Assembly (NCBI RefSeq): GCF_003057745.1
Contig: NZ_QBJD02000012.1
Coordinates: 83,918-147,917, forward strand
DNA from: Enterobacter sp. RIT418
GTDB taxonomy: Bacteria; Pseudomonadota; Gammaproteobacteria; Enterobacterales; Enterobacteriaceae
Direction of reading: 5' to 3'
Length of the DNA: 64,000 nt
Shown in pieces: positions 9,709 through 20,100 of the stretch (the first letter of the stretch is position 1; each line of letters starts with the position of its first letter). The position numbers were made by a program, and so were the translations under genes. The notes beneath the pieces were generated by a model. The model saw nothing but the letters and a program-made list of their open reading frames with translations. It ran no database searches and was not told the DNA's origin.

Positions 9709-11616
9709 TTATTTGTTAAGCAGTGCCAGAACTTCTTCCACGCTGGTGGTGTTGGCCAGACGCTCAATAACGGACTCGTCGTCCAGGGCGTTGGTCAGGC
9801 TGGTAATCACCTGGATATGCTCGTTGTTGCGAGCGGCGATACCAATCACCAGGCGGGCAATATCGTCTTCTTCTTCACCGAAGCGAACGCCCTGCGGATA
9901 CTGGCAGAACACGACGCCGGTTTTCAACACGCGGTCTTTCGCTTCAACCGTACCGTGCGGAACCGCAATGGATTCGCCGAGGTAGGTTGGCGTCAGTTTT
10001 TCACGTTCCAGCATTGCTTCAACGTATTCCGGCTGAACGTAGCCGCCTGCAACCAGCTGCTCACCCGCGAAGCGAATGGCTTCCTCTTTCGTGGCAGCGG
10101 TACGGCCAAGGAAGATATTTTCCGCGCCGAGTCTGAACAGGTGCGCATTGCTCTCGTCAAAGCTGTCCTGCAGGCTGGTACGCACTTTTACTTCATTGTC
10201 TTCGTGACGCTGCGCGGCAACCAGGCGCTCGGTCAGGCTGGAGTACAGGCCGCTGTCGAGGAAGTTGGTCAGCGAGATGTGCTGCGCCTGAGGTACCTGA
10301 CGCATGGCGCGCTCGGTCAGATCGCGGTGGGTAATCACCAGGTCAACGTCCGGCGGCAGGCTGTTTATCGCGCTGTTGGTGACGGAGATGTTGGTCAGGC
10401 CCGCGTCCTGCACTTTCTTACGCAGCACGCCTGCACCCATTGCGCTGGAGCCCATACCGGCGTCGCAGGCAACGATGATTTTACGTACGTGGCTCAGGTC
10501 GTTGGATACTTCGCCAGCCGCCAGCGGAGTCGCGCCTTTGGACTCTGCTTTCATGTCCTGCATACGGCGGGTTGCCGCTTCAATGTCGTCGTCTTCTTTC
10601 ACCTTGCTGGTTTTCAGCAGGATGGCCGAAACAACGAAGGAGACCGCCATTGCCGCACAGATAGCCGCGATGTTCGCGAAGTACGCGCCTTTCGGCGTCA
10701 TCGCCAGCACCGCCAGGATGGAGCCCGGAGACGCAGGAGAAACCAGGCCGCCGCCCAGCACGCTCAGGGTGAACACGCCGGTCATACCGCCGAGGATAAC
10801 GGCCAGGATCAGACGCGGGTTCATCAGCACGTAAGGGAAGTAAATTTCGTGGATACCGCCCAGGAAGTGGATGATCGCCGCGCCGCCCGCAGACTGCTTC
10901 GCGCTGCCGCGACCGAAGAACATGTACGCCAGCAGTACGCCCATACCCGGACCCGGGTTCGCTTCAATCAGGAAGAAGATGGACTTGCCGAGATCGTGTG
11001 ACTGCTGAATACCCAGCGGCGAGAAGATGCCGTGGTTGATAGCGTTATTGAGGAACAGGATTTTCGCCGGTTCAACAAAGATAGACGCCAGCGGCAGCAT
11101 GTCGTGTGCCACCATGAAGTTAACGCCCGCCGCCAGAATTTTGGACAGGACTTCAACCGCAGGGCCAATGCCGAGGAACGCCAGAATCGCGAGGATCATC
11201 CCGATGATGCCCGCAGAGAAGTTGTTCACCAGCATTTCGAAGCCGGACTTGATCTTACCGTCAACCCAAACGTCGAACTTCTTAATTGCCCAGCCGCCCA
11301 GAGGGCCGGCAATCATCGCACCGAGGAACATCGGCATGTCCGCACCGACGATCACGCCCATGGTGGTGATTGCACCGACCACGCCGCCGCGGTCGCCGCC
11401 GACCAGACGACCACCGGTATAACCGATGAGCAGCGGCAGCAGATAGGTAATCATTGGGCCAACCAGTTTCGCCAGCGTTTCGTTAGGCAACCACCCTGTT
11501 GGAATGAACAACGCGGTGATGATACCCCACGCGATAAACGCGCCGATATTTGGCATCACCATATTGCTGAGGAAGCGACCAAAGCTTTGCACTTTGATCT
11601 TGAAATCGGATGACAT
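9709..11616 (-). CDS. mtlA: PTS mannitol transporter, EIICBA
   Basis: Takes up mannitol and phosphorylates it to mannitol 1-phosphate. The 635 residues contain, in order, a membrane IIC domain (about 1-340), a IIB domain with phospho-cysteine in IIVACDAGMGSS (near residue 384) and a IIA domain with active histidine in VPHGT (near residue 554). Length matches the E. coli single-chain enzyme. It is the first gene of mtlADR, with a 456-bp upstream region carrying five CRP-type sites. Confidence 0.97.
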   Translation of the reverse strand: MSSDFKIKVQSFGRFLSNMVMPNIGAFIAWGIITALFIPTGWLPNETLAKLVGPMITYLLPLLIGYTGGRLVGGDRGGVVGAITTMGVIVGADMPMFLGAMIAGPLGGWAIKKFDVWVDGKIKSGFEMLVNNFSAGIIGMILAILAFLGIGPAVEVLSKILAAGVNFMVAHDMLPLASIFVEPAKILFLNNAINHGIFSPLGIQQSHDLGKSIFFLIEANPGPGMGVLLAYMFFGRGSAKQSAGGAAIIHFLGGIHEIYFPYVLMNPRLILAVILGGMTGVFTLSVLGGGLVSPASPGSILAVLAMTPKGAYFANIAAICAAMAVSFVVSAILLKTSKVKEDDDIEAATRRMQDMKAESKGATPLAAGEVSNDLSHVRKIIVACDAGMGSSAMGAGVLRKKVQDAGLTNISVTNSAINSLPPDVDLVITHRDLTERAMRQVPQAQHISLTNFLDSGLYSSLTERLVAAQRHEDNEVKVRTSLQDSFDESNAHLFRLGAENIFLGRTAATKEEAIRFAGEQLVAGGYVQPEYVEAMLEREKLTPTYLGESIAVPHGTVEAKDRVLKTGVVFCQYPQGVRFGEEEDDIARLVIGIAARNNEHIQVITSLTNALDDESVIERLANTTSVEEVLALLNK

Positions 11617-11709
11617 AAAACACCCCTTCTTTTGTTTACGCTTAGGCCTGCGGCCCGAGGTTTATTGTTAACGTGCGGCGGCAGAGGTAGCCGAGCCCTG
11701 TTCTGATGC

Positions 11710-11725
11710 TGTGAAATCTGGCACT
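11710..11725. promoter_or_regulatory. CRP site 1 (mtlA-proximal)
   Basis: TGTGA-N6-GCACT, one good and one degenerate half-site. It is the nearest to mtlA of five CRP-like palindromes in the mtlA-yibF gap; E. coli mtlA is likewise known for several CRP sites. Confidence 0.5.
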
Positions 11726-11758
11726 GAATCGTTCAACTGTCCAGACAGCGAAAAATTG

Positions 11759-11774
11759 TGTGATCTCAATCACG
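11759..11774. promoter_or_regulatory. CRP site 2
   Basis: TGTGATCTCAATCACG: TGTGA-N6-TCACG, one mismatch to the symmetric CRP consensus. Its centre is 49 bp from site 1. Confidence 0.75.
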
Positions 11775-11802
11775 TAAATATAGGGTGACTGGACGTTAAT
11801 GA

Positions 11803-11818
11803 AGTGATCGCCATCACA
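11803..11818. promoter_or_regulatory. CRP site 3
   Basis: AGTGATCGCCATCACA: one mismatch to TGTGA-N6-TCACA. Its centre is 44 bp from site 2. Confidence 0.72.
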
Positions 11819-11875
11819 AATATGGCGTATGAAAAATCATCGTTGCGCAAAAAACAGGCGTGATGGAGGGCATTT

Positions 11876-11891
11876 TGTGATTTCAATCACA
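11876..11891. promoter_or_regulatory. CRP site 4 (perfect consensus)
   Basis: TGTGATTTCAATCACA is a perfect TGTGA-N6-TCACA palindrome, 73 bp beyond site 3. Confidence 0.8.
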
Positions 11892-11919
11892 CTATATTGT
11901 GTGGTGTTTGTTTCTGTAT

Positions 11920-11935
11920 TGTGACTATCTTCACA
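11920..11935. promoter_or_regulatory. CRP site 5 (yibF side)
   Basis: TGTGACTATCTTCACA is a perfect match to TGTGA-N6-TCACA, 44 bp beyond site 4 and about 140 bp before yibF. It could also influence the divergent yibF promoter. Confidence 0.75.
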
Positions 11936-12072
11936 AAATATTTTTATACGGATCTTTCCGGGAGCGATCGCGGGCAAACGCATTACCGCAATCAGGGAAT
12001 GCGATACGGCTACCTGCCATTTTTCTGTGCATGATCCATACTGACCTCTTTGTTGGCATCCTGGAGCAGGCA

Positions 12073-12681
12073 ATGAAACTCATCGGCAGCTATACCAGCC
12101 CTTTCGTGCGTAAAATTTCGATTCTTCTGCTGGAGAAGGGGATCGAATTTGAGTTTGTGAATGAACAGCCCTACAGCGCGGAGAGCGGCGTTGCGCGGTA
12201 TAACCCGCTGGGAAAAGTCCCTGCGCTGGTCACCGACGATGGCGAGTGTTGGTTTGATTCCCCGATTATTGCGGAGTACATCGAGCTGCTGGGCATCGCC
12301 CCGGCGATGGTGCCCGCTGAGCCCAAAGCGGCGCTGGCCGTGAAGCAGATCGAAGCCTTGGCCGACGGCATTATGGACGCCGCGCTTGCGTCCGTGCGCG
12401 AACAGGCAAGGCCCGCCGCGCAGCAGTCGGAAACCGAGCTGCTGCGCCAGCGCGAAAAAATCAGCCGCAGTCTGGACATGTGCGAGCAGCTGATACAGCA
12501 CGGGAAAATTCGCAGCGATGAGCTAAATCTGGCGACGATTGCGATTGCCTGCGCCATCGACTACCTCAATTTTCGCCGCGTTTCTCCGGGCTGGTGCGTG
12601 GAGCGCCCGCTGCTGGTGAAGCTTGCCGAAACGCTCTTCCAGCGCGAGAGCTTTGCGCGCACCGAACCGCCAAAGGCTTGA
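12073..12681 (+). CDS. yibF: Glutathione S-transferase-like protein YibF
   Basis: A 202-residue GST homologue: an N-terminal thioredoxin-like domain beginning [14 protein letters not shown] with the cis-proline segment GKVPALV and the DSPIIAEYI glutathione-contact motif, then an all-helical C-terminal domain. The substrate is unknown. The start at 12073 gives the E. coli-like N-terminus and has GGAGCAGG just upstream. It is divergent from mtlA and precedes selA by 102 bp, as in E. coli. Confidence 0.93.
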   Translation: MKLIGSYTSPFVRKISILLLEKGIEFEFVNEQPYSAESGVARYNPLGKVPALVTDDGECWFDSPIIAEYIELLGIAPAMVPAEPKAALAVKQIEALADGIMDAALASVREQARPAAQQSETELLRQREKISRSLDMCEQLIQHGKIRSDELNLATIAIACAIDYLNFRRVSPGWCVERPLLVKLAETLFQRESFARTEPPKA

Positions 12682-12734
12682 TTCGGGTTATAACACTTCG
12701 CGGCGAGAGGTTGTACAATCCCTCCCAATACTAA

Positions 12735-12760
12735 CTCCCTCTCCCGTCGGGAGGGGGGTG
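12735..12760. repeat. Short GC-rich palindrome before selA
   Basis: CTCCCTCTCCCGTCGGGAGGGGG is a compact hairpin in the yibF-selA gap, ending about 24 nt before the selA start. It resembles a single half of the CCCTCTCCC family found elsewhere in the window. Confidence 0.6.
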
Positions 12761-12783
12761 AAATTTACTCGCCGGGCGTTTCC

Positions 12784-14169
12784 ATGACTACTCATCATTC
12801 CCTCTACAGCCAAATTCCTGCTACCGACCGTCTGCTTCGTCAGCCCGATATTCTCCGCGCGCTGGGGCGTTTCGGCCATACCGCGACGGTGGAGATGCTG
12901 CGCCTGCTTCAGGACGAAGCCCGGCGGCATATTCAGGCGGAGAATGCGCTGCCCGACTGGTGCAGCGCGTGGGGGCAGGAAGTGGAGAACAGGCTGGTTG
13001 AGAATGCGCAAAGCGCGCTGCGCCCGGTCATCAACCTGACCGGTACGGTGCTGCACACCAACCTGGGCCGCGCGCAGCAGGCTGAGGAAGCCGTTGAGGC
13101 GGTTGAGCAGGCCATGCGTTCACCGGTTACGCTGGAGTACGATCTTGACGGTGCGGGCCGCGGCCACCGCGATCGCGCGCTGGCGGATCTCCTGTGCCAG
13201 CTTACCGGCGCGGAAGATGCCTGCATTGTGAACAACAATGCCGCCGCCGTGCTGCTGATGCTGGCCGCCACGGCGAGCGGTAAAGAGGTCGTTGTTTCTC
13301 GCGGGGAGCTGGTGGAGATCGGCGGAGCGTTTCGCATTCCGGACGTGATGCGCCAGGCGGGATGTACCCTGCACGAGGTGGGCACCACGAACCGCACCCA
13401 CGCTAAAGATTATCGCGCGGCGGTGAATGAAAACACCGCGCTGCTGATGAAGGTACATACCAGCAATTACCATATTGAAGGCTTCACCAAAGTGGTTGAA
13501 GAGGCCGAGCTTGCCGCGATCGGACGCGAGCTGGACGTGCCGGTGATAGCCGATCTCGGCAGCGGTTCGCTGGTAGATTTAGGCCAGTACGGGCTGCCAA
13601 AAGAGCCGATGCCGCAGGAGATGATCGCCGCTGGCGTGAGCCTGGTGAGTTTTTCCGGCGACAAGCTCCTCGGCGGGCCGCAGGCGGGGATTATCGTCGG
13701 CAAGCGCGCGCTGATTGCGCAGCTGCAGCAGCATCCGCTCAAGCGCGCGCTGCGCGCCGATAAAATGACGCTCGCCGCGCTGGAAGCCACGCTGCGGCTT
13801 TATCTGCACCCGGAAAAGCTGGCTGAACGCCTTCCAACGCTGCGTATGCTGTCGCGCGACGCGGCGTCGATTCGCGCTCAGGGCGAGCTATTGCTGCCGC
13901 AGGTTGCGCCCCTCTACCCTGATTTTGACGTGCGCGTAGAGCCGTGCCAGTCGCAGATCGGCAGTGGCTCACTCCCCGTCGATCGGCTGCCCAGCGCGGC
14001 GCTCACGTTTACGCCGCGCGACGGGCGCGGGAGCCAGCTTGAGGCGCTATCGGCCCGCTGGCGCGCGCTGCCGGTGCCGGTCATTGGACGTATTTACGAT
14101 GGCCGCCTGTGGCTGGACTTACGTTGTCTTGAAGATGAAAAGCGGTTTCTGGAGATGCTGTTGAAATGA
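12784..14169 (+). CDS. selA: L-seryl-tRNA(Sec) selenium transferase SelA
   Basis: PLP enzyme that converts Ser-tRNA(Sec) to Sec-tRNA(Sec) using selenophosphate; it forms a large decamer. It has 461 residues against 463 in E. coli. The PLP lysine is Lys294 in [10 protein letters not shown], and the [14 protein letters not shown] block near residue 80 is typical of the family. The stop overlaps the selB start (ATGA), indicating coupling. Its presence implies selenoproteins such as formate dehydrogenases elsewhere in the genome. Confidence 0.97.
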   Translation: MTTHHSLYSQIPATDRLLRQPDILRALGRFGHTATVEMLRLLQDEARRHIQAENALPDWCSAWGQEVENRLVENAQSALRPVINLTGTVLHTNLGRAQQAEEAVEAVEQAMRSPVTLEYDLDGAGRGHRDRALADLLCQLTGAEDACIVNNNAAAVLLMLAATASGKEVVVSRGELVEIGGAFRIPDVMRQAGCTLHEVGTTNRTHAKDYRAAVNENTALLMKVHTSNYHIEGFTKVVEEAELAAIGRELDVPVIADLGSGSLVDLGQYGLPKEPMPQEMIAAGVSLVSFSGDKLLGGPQAGIIVGKRALIAQLQQHPLKRALRADKMTLAALEATLRLYLHPEKLAERLPTLRMLSRDAASIRAQGELLLPQVAPLYPDFDVRVEPCQSQIGSGSLPVDRLPSAALTFTPRDGRGSQLEALSARWRALPVPVIGRIYDGRLWLDLRCLEDEKRFLEMLLK

Positions 14170-16004
14170 TCATTGCCACCGCCGGTCACGTCGACCACGG
14201 AAAAACGACGCTATTGCAGGCGCTCACGGGCGTGAATGCCGACCGCCTGCCGGAAGAGAAGAAACGCGGCATGACCATCGATTTGGGCTATGCCTACTGG
14301 CCGCAGCCCGATGGCCGCGTGCTGGGCTTTATCGACGTGCCGGGTCACGAAAAGTTTCTCGCTAATATGCTGGCAGGCGTGGGCGGCATTGACCATGCGC
14401 TGCTGGTGGTGGCGTGCGATGACGGCGTGATGGCACAAACGCGCGAACACCTTGCCATACTCCAGCTGACCGGAAATCCGCAGCTGACGGTGGCGCTGAC
14501 CAAAGCCGATCGCGTGGATGATTCCCGTATTGAAGAGGTGCGCAGCGCGGTGCAGATGACCCTGCATGAATTTGGCTTTGCCGATGCGCCGCTTTTCGTC
14601 ACCGTTGCGACGCAGGGCCGCGGCATCGACGCGCTTCGCCAGCACCTGCTGCAGCTACCCGCCCGCGAGCCGGCCGGGCAGTTCCGCTTCCGCCTGGCTA
14701 TCGATCGGGCCTTCACCGTTAAGGGTGCGGGCCTTGTGGTCACCGGGACGGCCCTCAGCGGTGAGGTAAAGGTGGGGGATACGCTGTGGCTGACGGGCGT
14801 CAACAGGCCGATGCGCGTGCGCGGCCTGCATGCGCAAAACCAGCCCGCGGAACAGGCCCACGCGGGGCAGCGCATCGCCCTGAACATCGCCGGTGATGCG
14901 GAGAAAGAGCAGCTAAGCCGCGGCGACTGGCTGCTGGCCGACGCACCGCCCGAGCCGTCCGAGCGGGTGATCGTCTCCCTGCAAACGCATACCCCGCTGA
15001 CGCAATGGCAGCCGCTGCATATCCACCACGCGGCCAGCCACATTACCGGGCGCGTCTCCCTGCTGGAAAACGATCTTGCCGAGCTGGTGTTGGATAGCCC
15101 GCTCTGGCTTGCGGATAACGACCGTCTGGTGCTGCGCGACATTTCCGCGCGGGAAACGCTGGCTGGCGCCCGCGTGGTGGCGCTCAACCCGCCGAGACGC
15201 GGCAAGCGCAAGCCGGAGTATCTCCAGTGGCTGGCGTCGCTCGCGCAGGCCGCGGACGATAAAGCCGCGCTGAATGTTCACCTCGAGCGGGGCGCGGTCA
15301 ACCTTGGCGACTTCGCGTGGGCGCGCCAGCTGAGCGGCGAAGGCCTGCGCGCGCTGACGCAGGAGCCGGGCTTTATCCAGGCCGGGTATAACCTGCTGAG
15401 TGCGCCCGTCGCGGCGCGCTGGCAGCGCAAAATCCTCAGCACGCTCGCCACCTATCACGAACAGCACCAGGATGAGCCAGGCCCGGGGCGCGAGCGCCTG
15501 CGGCGCATGGCGCTACCTATGGAAGACGAGGCGCTGGTGCTGCTGCTGATTGAAAACATGCGCGAGAGCGGCGTGATTAGCAGCCACCACGGCTGGCTGC
15601 ACCTGCCGGAGCACAAAGCCGGCTTCACGGCCGAACAGGAGGCTATCTGGCAACAGGCGGCGCCGCTGTTTGGCGACGAGCCGTGGTGGGTTCGCGACCT
15701 GGCGCGCGAAATCCACGCCGACGAGCAGATAATGCGGCAGGTGCTGCGGCACGCGGCGCAGCAGGGGCTGATTGTGGCGATCGTGAAGGATCGTTATTAC
15801 CGCAACGATCGCATCGTGGCGTTTGCAAACCTGATCCGCGAGCTGGATCGGGAGCGTGGTTCAACCTGCGCGGCGGACTTCCGCGACCGGCTCAACGTGG
15901 GGCGAAAGCTGGCGATTCAGATCCTGGAATATTTTAACCGCATCGGCTTTACGCGCCGTCGCGGCAATGACCATATCCTTCGCGACGCGCGGCTGTTTCC
16001 CTAA
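14166..16004 (+). CDS. selB: Selenocysteine-specific elongation factor SelB
   Basis: Delivers Sec-tRNA(Sec) to UGA codons by binding the SECIS hairpin. The 612 residues begin with an EF-Tu-like GTPase (G1 GHVDHGKT at 7-14, then DVPGHEKF and TKAD), two beta-barrel domains, and C-terminal winged helices that bind SECIS RNA. Length is as in E. coli (614). Start and order are fixed by the 4-nt overlap with selA. Confidence 0.97.
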   Translation: MIIATAGHVDHGKTTLLQALTGVNADRLPEEKKRGMTIDLGYAYWPQPDGRVLGFIDVPGHEKFLANMLAGVGGIDHALLVVACDDGVMAQTREHLAILQLTGNPQLTVALTKADRVDDSRIEEVRSAVQMTLHEFGFADAPLFVTVATQGRGIDALRQHLLQLPAREPAGQFRFRLAIDRAFTVKGAGLVVTGTALSGEVKVGDTLWLTGVNRPMRVRGLHAQNQPAEQAHAGQRIALNIAGDAEKEQLSRGDWLLADAPPEPSERVIVSLQTHTPLTQWQPLHIHHAASHITGRVSLLENDLAELVLDSPLWLADNDRLVLRDISARETLAGARVVALNPPRRGKRKPEYLQWLASLAQAADDKAALNVHLERGAVNLGDFAWARQLSGEGLRALTQEPGFIQAGYNLLSAPVAARWQRKILSTLATYHEQHQDEPGPGRERLRRMALPMEDEALVLLLIENMRESGVISSHHGWLHLPEHKAGFTAEQEAIWQQAAPLFGDEPWWVRDLAREIHADEQIMRQVLRHAAQQGLIVAIVKDRYYRNDRIVAFANLIRELDRERGSTCAADFRDRLNVGRKLAIQILEYFNRIGFTRRRGNDHILRDARLFP

Positions 16005-16020
16005 GGCAGGCAGTGAAGAG

Positions 16021-16039
16021 GCGGGGCGTGATGCCCCGC
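16021..16039. terminator. Hairpin after selB
   Basis: GCGGGGC pairs with GCCCCGC around a 5-nt loop, 17 bp past selB. It has no U tract, so it may be a 3'-end stabiliser or a rho-assisted terminator. Confidence 0.35.
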
Positions 16040-16159
16040 TCGCTTCATGAGGGTTAAACAACGGCAATCCGTGATATAGCTCGTAAACCTGTTTTTAGCT
16101 GGCGAGAAAACAGCCAGCCGTGACTACCCTTGTTATATCCCCACAGCATGGAGACGGTC

Positions 16160-17698
16160 ATGACCAACAATCCTCCCTCATCGCGCATTCAGCCAGGTGA
16201 ATATGGCTTTCCGCTTAAGCTGAAACCCCGTTATGACAACTTTATCGGCGGCAGCTGGGTAGCTCCCGTTGACGGTGAATACTATTCAAACCTGACGCCC
16301 GTTACCGGCCAGCCGCTGTGCGAGATAGCCAGCTCGGGCAGGCGTGATATCGATTTGGCGCTGGATGCGGCGCACGGCGTTAAAGAGAAGTGGGCGCACA
16401 CCTCCGTTCAGGACAGAGCCGCTATCCTGCTTAAAATTGCCGATCGGATGGAGCAAAACCTGGAGCTTCTTGCGACCGCGGAAACGTGGGACAACGGCAA
16501 GCCTATTCGGGAAACGATGGCCGCGGATGTCCCGCTGGCGATTGATCACTTCCGCTATTTTGCCTCCTGCATTCGCGCGCAGGAGGGCGGGATCAGCGAG
16601 GTGGATAGCGAAACGGTGGCCTATCACTTTCACGAGCCGCTCGGGGTTGTGGCGCAAATTATCCCGTGGAATTTCCCGCTTCTGATGGCGAGCTGGAAAA
16701 TGGCGCCCGCACTGGCGGCCGGGAACTGCGTTGTCCTGAAGCCCGCCCGGCTGACGCCGCTGTCGGTGCTGCTGCTGATGGAGGTCATTGGCGACTTGCT
16801 CCCGCCGGGGGTGATTAATGTGGTCAACGGCGCGGGAGGCGAGATCGGAGAATATCTGGCGACGTCAAAGCGCATCGCCAAGATCGCGTTTACCGGCTCG
16901 ACGGAAGTGGGCCAGCAGATCATGCAGTATGCGACGCAGAATATTATTCCCGTCACGCTGGAGCTGGGCGGGAAGTCGCCGAATATCTTCTTTGCCGACG
17001 TGATGGATGAGGAAGATGCCTTCTTTGATAAAGCGCTGGAAGGGTTTGCGCTGTTTGCCTTTAACCAGGGCGAAGTCTGCACCTGCCCTAGCCGCGCGCT
17101 GGTTCAGGAATCCATTTATGAGCGCTTTATGGAGCGGGCAATTCGGCGGGTTGAGTCGATACGCAGCGGCAACCCGCTCGACGGCGTGACGCAGATGGGT
17201 GCGCAGGTTTCGCACGGACAGCTAGAAACCATCCTCAACTACATTGATATCGGCAAAAAGGAAGGCGCAGACGTGCTGACCGGCGGGCGGCGGAAGGTGC
17301 TGGGCGGCGATCTTCAGGAGGGATACTACCTGGAGCCAACGATTTTGTACGGGCAAAACTCAATGCGCGTCTTCCAGGAGGAAATTTTCGGCCCGGTTTT
17401 GGCCGTCACAACCTTCAAAACCATGGACGAGGCGCTGGAGATTGCCAACGATACGCAGTATGGCCTGGGGGCGGGCGTTTGGAGCCGCAACGGGAACCAG
17501 GCCTATAAGATGGGGCGGGGCATCCAGGCCGGGCGCGTATGGACCAACTGCTATCACGCTTATCCGGCGCACGCGGCGTTTGGTGGTTATAAGCAGTCAG
17601 GCATCGGTCGAGAGACGCACAAGATGATGCTGGAACACTACCAGCAAACGAAATGTCTGCTGGTTAGCTATTCCGATAAACCGCTGGGGCTGTTTTAA
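16160..17698 (+). CDS. aldB: Aldehyde dehydrogenase AldB
   Basis: NADP-dependent oxidation of acetaldehyde and related aldehydes to acids. The 512 residues equal E. coli AldB. Catalytic Cys307 lies in [10 protein letters not shown] and the general-base glutamate in LELGGKSPN. The start at 16160 gives the E. coli N-terminus; an upstream in-frame ATG at 16130 would add ten unconserved residues. In E. coli it is stationary-phase induced and CRP/Fis controlled. It ends tail to tail with the LysR gene, the two stop codons overlapping. Confidence 0.95.
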   Translation: MTNNPPSSRIQPGEYGFPLKLKPRYDNFIGGSWVAPVDGEYYSNLTPVTGQPLCEIASSGRRDIDLALDAAHGVKEKWAHTSVQDRAAILLKIADRMEQNLELLATAETWDNGKPIRETMAADVPLAIDHFRYFASCIRAQEGGISEVDSETVAYHFHEPLGVVAQIIPWNFPLLMASWKMAPALAAGNCVVLKPARLTPLSVLLLMEVIGDLLPPGVINVVNGAGGEIGEYLATSKRIAKIAFTGSTEVGQQIMQYATQNIIPVTLELGGKSPNIFFADVMDEEDAFFDKALEGFALFAFNQGEVCTCPSRALVQESIYERFMERAIRRVESIRSGNPLDGVTQMGAQVSHGQLETILNYIDIGKKEGADVLTGGRRKVLGGDLQEGYYLEPTILYGQNSMRVFQEEIFGPVLAVTTFKTMDEALEIANDTQYGLGAGVWSRNGNQAYKMGRGIQAGRVWTNCYHAYPAHAAFGGYKQSGIGRETHKMMLEHYQQTKCLLVSYSDKPLGLF

Positions 17699-18660
17699 TT
17701 CTCCTGCTCGGGCCGTCCGAGTGCGGCCTGAGCTATCTGCTGGCGCAGGCAGTTTAGTATGCCGTCAAGGACGTACTGCACGCGCCAGGGCTGGTATTCA
17801 CGTTTACGAAAAATGGCCGTGAGGTCCAGCCACCACTCATCCTGATGCGGGAAGCAGGGTATAAGCATGCCGCTTATAATCTCATTTTTCAGGCTTTCTT
17901 TTGGCGCAAAAACGATACCGAGATGATTTCTCGCCAGTTCAAGCGCGGATTGGGTGTTGTCGCAAATATAGTTACCGGTCACTCTGTAATCATGTATTTC
18001 TCCGCTTTCACGATCGTGAAAACGCCAGATATTGGCATCATCCACCAGCATTGAGTCAATTAAGATACACGAATGGTTAATTAACTCTTCAGGGCAGTTG
18101 ATAGGATGCTTTTCTAAATATTCTGCTGTCGCAAATGCCGTGATGGAATATTTTGCTAAAACGCTGGCAACTAAGCTTTCGTCTTTAGGCTGGGCGTAGG
18201 TAATTAATATATCGCAGTCATCGGGAAATGGGGCGCCTTCAGAAAACTCATTACGCCCCAGATTGGACGTTTTTAACGAAATGCGAATATCTCCGATTTC
18301 TTCAATCTGGTGAATCACCTGGCGTGCAAGATAGTTCACGATCCCCGTAGGAGCGTAAATCGTCACTTTACCGCGTTTTTCATGTTTATAATCTGCGATG
18401 AAATTTATGAGCAGGCTATTTTTATCAAGTGCGGCATTAACGTAAGGGAGTAATGCTTCGCCAAACTGGGTTAGCGCCAGATGCCGGGTAGTGCGCTCAA
18501 AAACCTTTAGACCGATACGCGTTTCAAAATCAGACAGGTATTTACTGACGTTAGCCTGCGCCATTCCCAGAAATGCGGCGGCATCACCGATGCTGTGCGT
18601 GGCGGCGATCACGGAAATGATTTTTAGCTCACGGGGTTTTAACTGTAGCTTATTCATCAT
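17695..18660 (-). CDS. yiaU: LysR-family regulator, YiaU-like
   Basis: A 321-residue LysR-type regulator: a winged helix-turn-helix at residues 5-65 ([21 protein letters not shown]) and a periplasmic-binding-protein-like effector domain. It is divergent from yiaT, the arrangement of yiaU-yiaT in E. coli, hence the name; the effector is unknown. Two adjacent ATGs (18660, 18657) could start it. The coding sequence is AT-richer than aldB, mostly in the 5' half. Confidence 0.72.
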   Translation of the reverse strand: MMNKLQLKPRELKIISVIAATHSIGDAAAFLGMAQANVSKYLSDFETRIGLKVFERTTRHLALTQFGEALLPYVNAALDKNSLLINFIADYKHEKRGKVTIYAPTGIVNYLARQVIHQIEEIGDIRISLKTSNLGRNEFSEGAPFPDDCDILITYAQPKDESLVASVLAKYSITAFATAEYLEKHPINCPEELINHSCILIDSMLVDDANIWRFHDRESGEIHDYRVTGNYICDNTQSALELARNHLGIVFAPKESLKNEIISGMLIPCFPHQDEWWLDLTAIFRKREYQPWRVQYVLDGILNCLRQQIAQAALGRPEQEN

Positions 18661-18777
18661 CAGAACCCATCTATATGATTTTATATATAATATTATATAA
18701 ATAGCGGCATTGCATTGATAATTTTGTAACCATTATTATTCGCCTCGCTCGCTTGGCGTTTAAATGGATCGCATGGA

Positions 18778-19518
18778 ATGATTATCAAAAAGAATTTTCT
18801 TATTGCTGCCGCGTTATTTGCATCATCATCCGCAATGGCCGGTGAATTTTCACTGGGTGCGGGGGCGGTATTTAATGAGTCTCCTTACAAAGGCTATAAC
18901 AAAAATACTACGGCGGTGCCATTAATAAGCTATGAAGGCAATAGCTTCTATATCCGTCAGGCAACGGGCGGCTGGATCTTGTGGAAAGACAATAAGAACG
19001 AAATCAGCCTTACCGCCTCCTGGATGCCGCTGCACTTTGATCCGGATGATAACGATGACGCCCGGATGAAACGGCTTGATGAGCGCAAGGCCTCCGCATT
19101 TTTGGGCGGCGCTTACTACCGCCATGAGCGCTGGGGAAGCCTGAAAGTGGCCGTTTCCGGCGATGTGATGGACGAGAGCGGCGGCCTGGTTGGCGAGGTG
19201 TCTTATTTCCATCCCGTCCGCATGGCGCGACTGACGCTGATCCCCTCCGCCGGGGTTTTCTACAGTGACGCCAGCTATAACGATTACTACTACGGCGTGT
19301 CGGGCAGTGAATCTCGCCGCAGCGGTCTGAATCAATACTCTGCCGGCGACGGCTGGAGCCCGTACGTTGGCCTTACCGCAAGGTACCAGCTTACGCAGAG
19401 CCTTTTCCTGACGGCCAGCGCGGTCTACAGCGTGCTGCCTGCTGACGTGAAGAACAGCCCGATGATTGACCGTGACGACAGCTTTGCGCTGCTGACGGGA
19501 GTGAGCTGGCGTTTTTAA
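18778..19518 (+). CDS. yiaT: MipA/OmpV family outer-membrane protein YiaT
   Basis: A 246-residue outer-membrane beta-barrel of the MipA/OmpV family. There is a signal peptide (residues 1 to about 21, cleavage after SAMA), then amphipathic strands and a C-terminal VSWRF ending in aromatic Phe, the usual barrel-assembly signal. It aligns end to end with E. coli YiaT. The substrate is unknown. It is probably controlled by the divergent LysR gene through the 117-bp gap. Confidence 0.9.
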   Translation: MIIKKNFLIAAALFASSSAMAGEFSLGAGAVFNESPYKGYNKNTTAVPLISYEGNSFYIRQATGGWILWKDNKNEISLTASWMPLHFDPDDNDDARMKRLDERKASAFLGGAYYRHERWGSLKVAVSGDVMDESGGLVGEVSYFHPVRMARLTLIPSAGVFYSDASYNDYYYGVSGSESRRSGLNQYSAGDGWSPYVGLTARYQLTQSLFLTASAVYSVLPADVKNSPMIDRDDSFALLTGVSWRF

Positions 19519-19626
19519 AAAAAGCGCCACGCTTAAGGTTTATTTCTTCTTCTGCCGTTTCGATCATGGCAGCGACGCGTGCTCATCTGGCAAGCTTACC
19601 TAACGGTCTGAATGAGGAGGGAAGGG

Positions 19627-20097
19627 ATGAACCGATTTATCATGGCAGATGCGGCGAAATGCATCGGATGTCGTACCTGCGAAGTCGCCTGCTCGGTAGC
19701 ACATCAGGATATGCAGGAGGGCGCTCCCGCCTTTACAGAGGCGCTTTCTTCCCGCATTCGGGTCGTTAAAGGCGATACGTATACCACGGCGGTGGGCTGT
19801 CATCAGTGTGAAGACGCACCGTGCGCGAACGTTTGCCCGACGCGGGCTATTCACCGCCATGCCGGGGCCTGGCTGGTGGAACAGGCGCGCTGTATCGGAT
19901 GCAAAAGCTGCGTGGTGGCGTGCCCGTTTGGCGCGATGCAGGTTCGCCGGGTAGACAACCGCGCTCGGGCGCTGAAGTGCGATTTGTGCGCCCATCGCGA
20001 GGGCGGACCCGCCTGCGTAGAGGCGTGTCCGACACGCGCGCTAAGCTGTATTGATCCTGCCAGACTTCGCACGGAACGGCTGCGAAACCTGGCTTAA
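19627..20097 (+). CDS. ysaA: 4Fe-4S ferredoxin-like electron carrier YsaA (HydN type)
   Basis: A 156-residue polyferredoxin with four Cys clusters: CIGCRTCEVAC, CHQCEDAPCANVCP, CIGCKSCVVACP and a fourth set in CDLC...CVEACP. This is the HydN/DmsB pattern for four 4Fe-4S clusters. The partner oxidoreductase is unknown. The start at 19627 has a strong GGAGGGAAGGG ribosome site; an in-frame ATG at 19612 lies upstream of it. It converges with avtA, with only 3 bp between stop codons. Confidence 0.88.
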   Translation: MNRFIMADAAKCIGCRTCEVACSVAHQDMQEGAPAFTEALSSRIRVVKGDTYTTAVGCHQCEDAPCANVCPTRAIHRHAGAWLVEQARCIGCKSCVVACPFGAMQVRRVDNRARALKCDLCAHREGGPACVEACPTRALSCIDPARLRTERLRNLA

Positions 20098-20100
20098 CCG

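Noticed and set aside
9817..11001. A 394-codon plus-strand frame opposite mtlA
   Set aside because: Antisense shadow of mtlA: low-complexity His/Arg/Gln-rich translation, no ribosome site.
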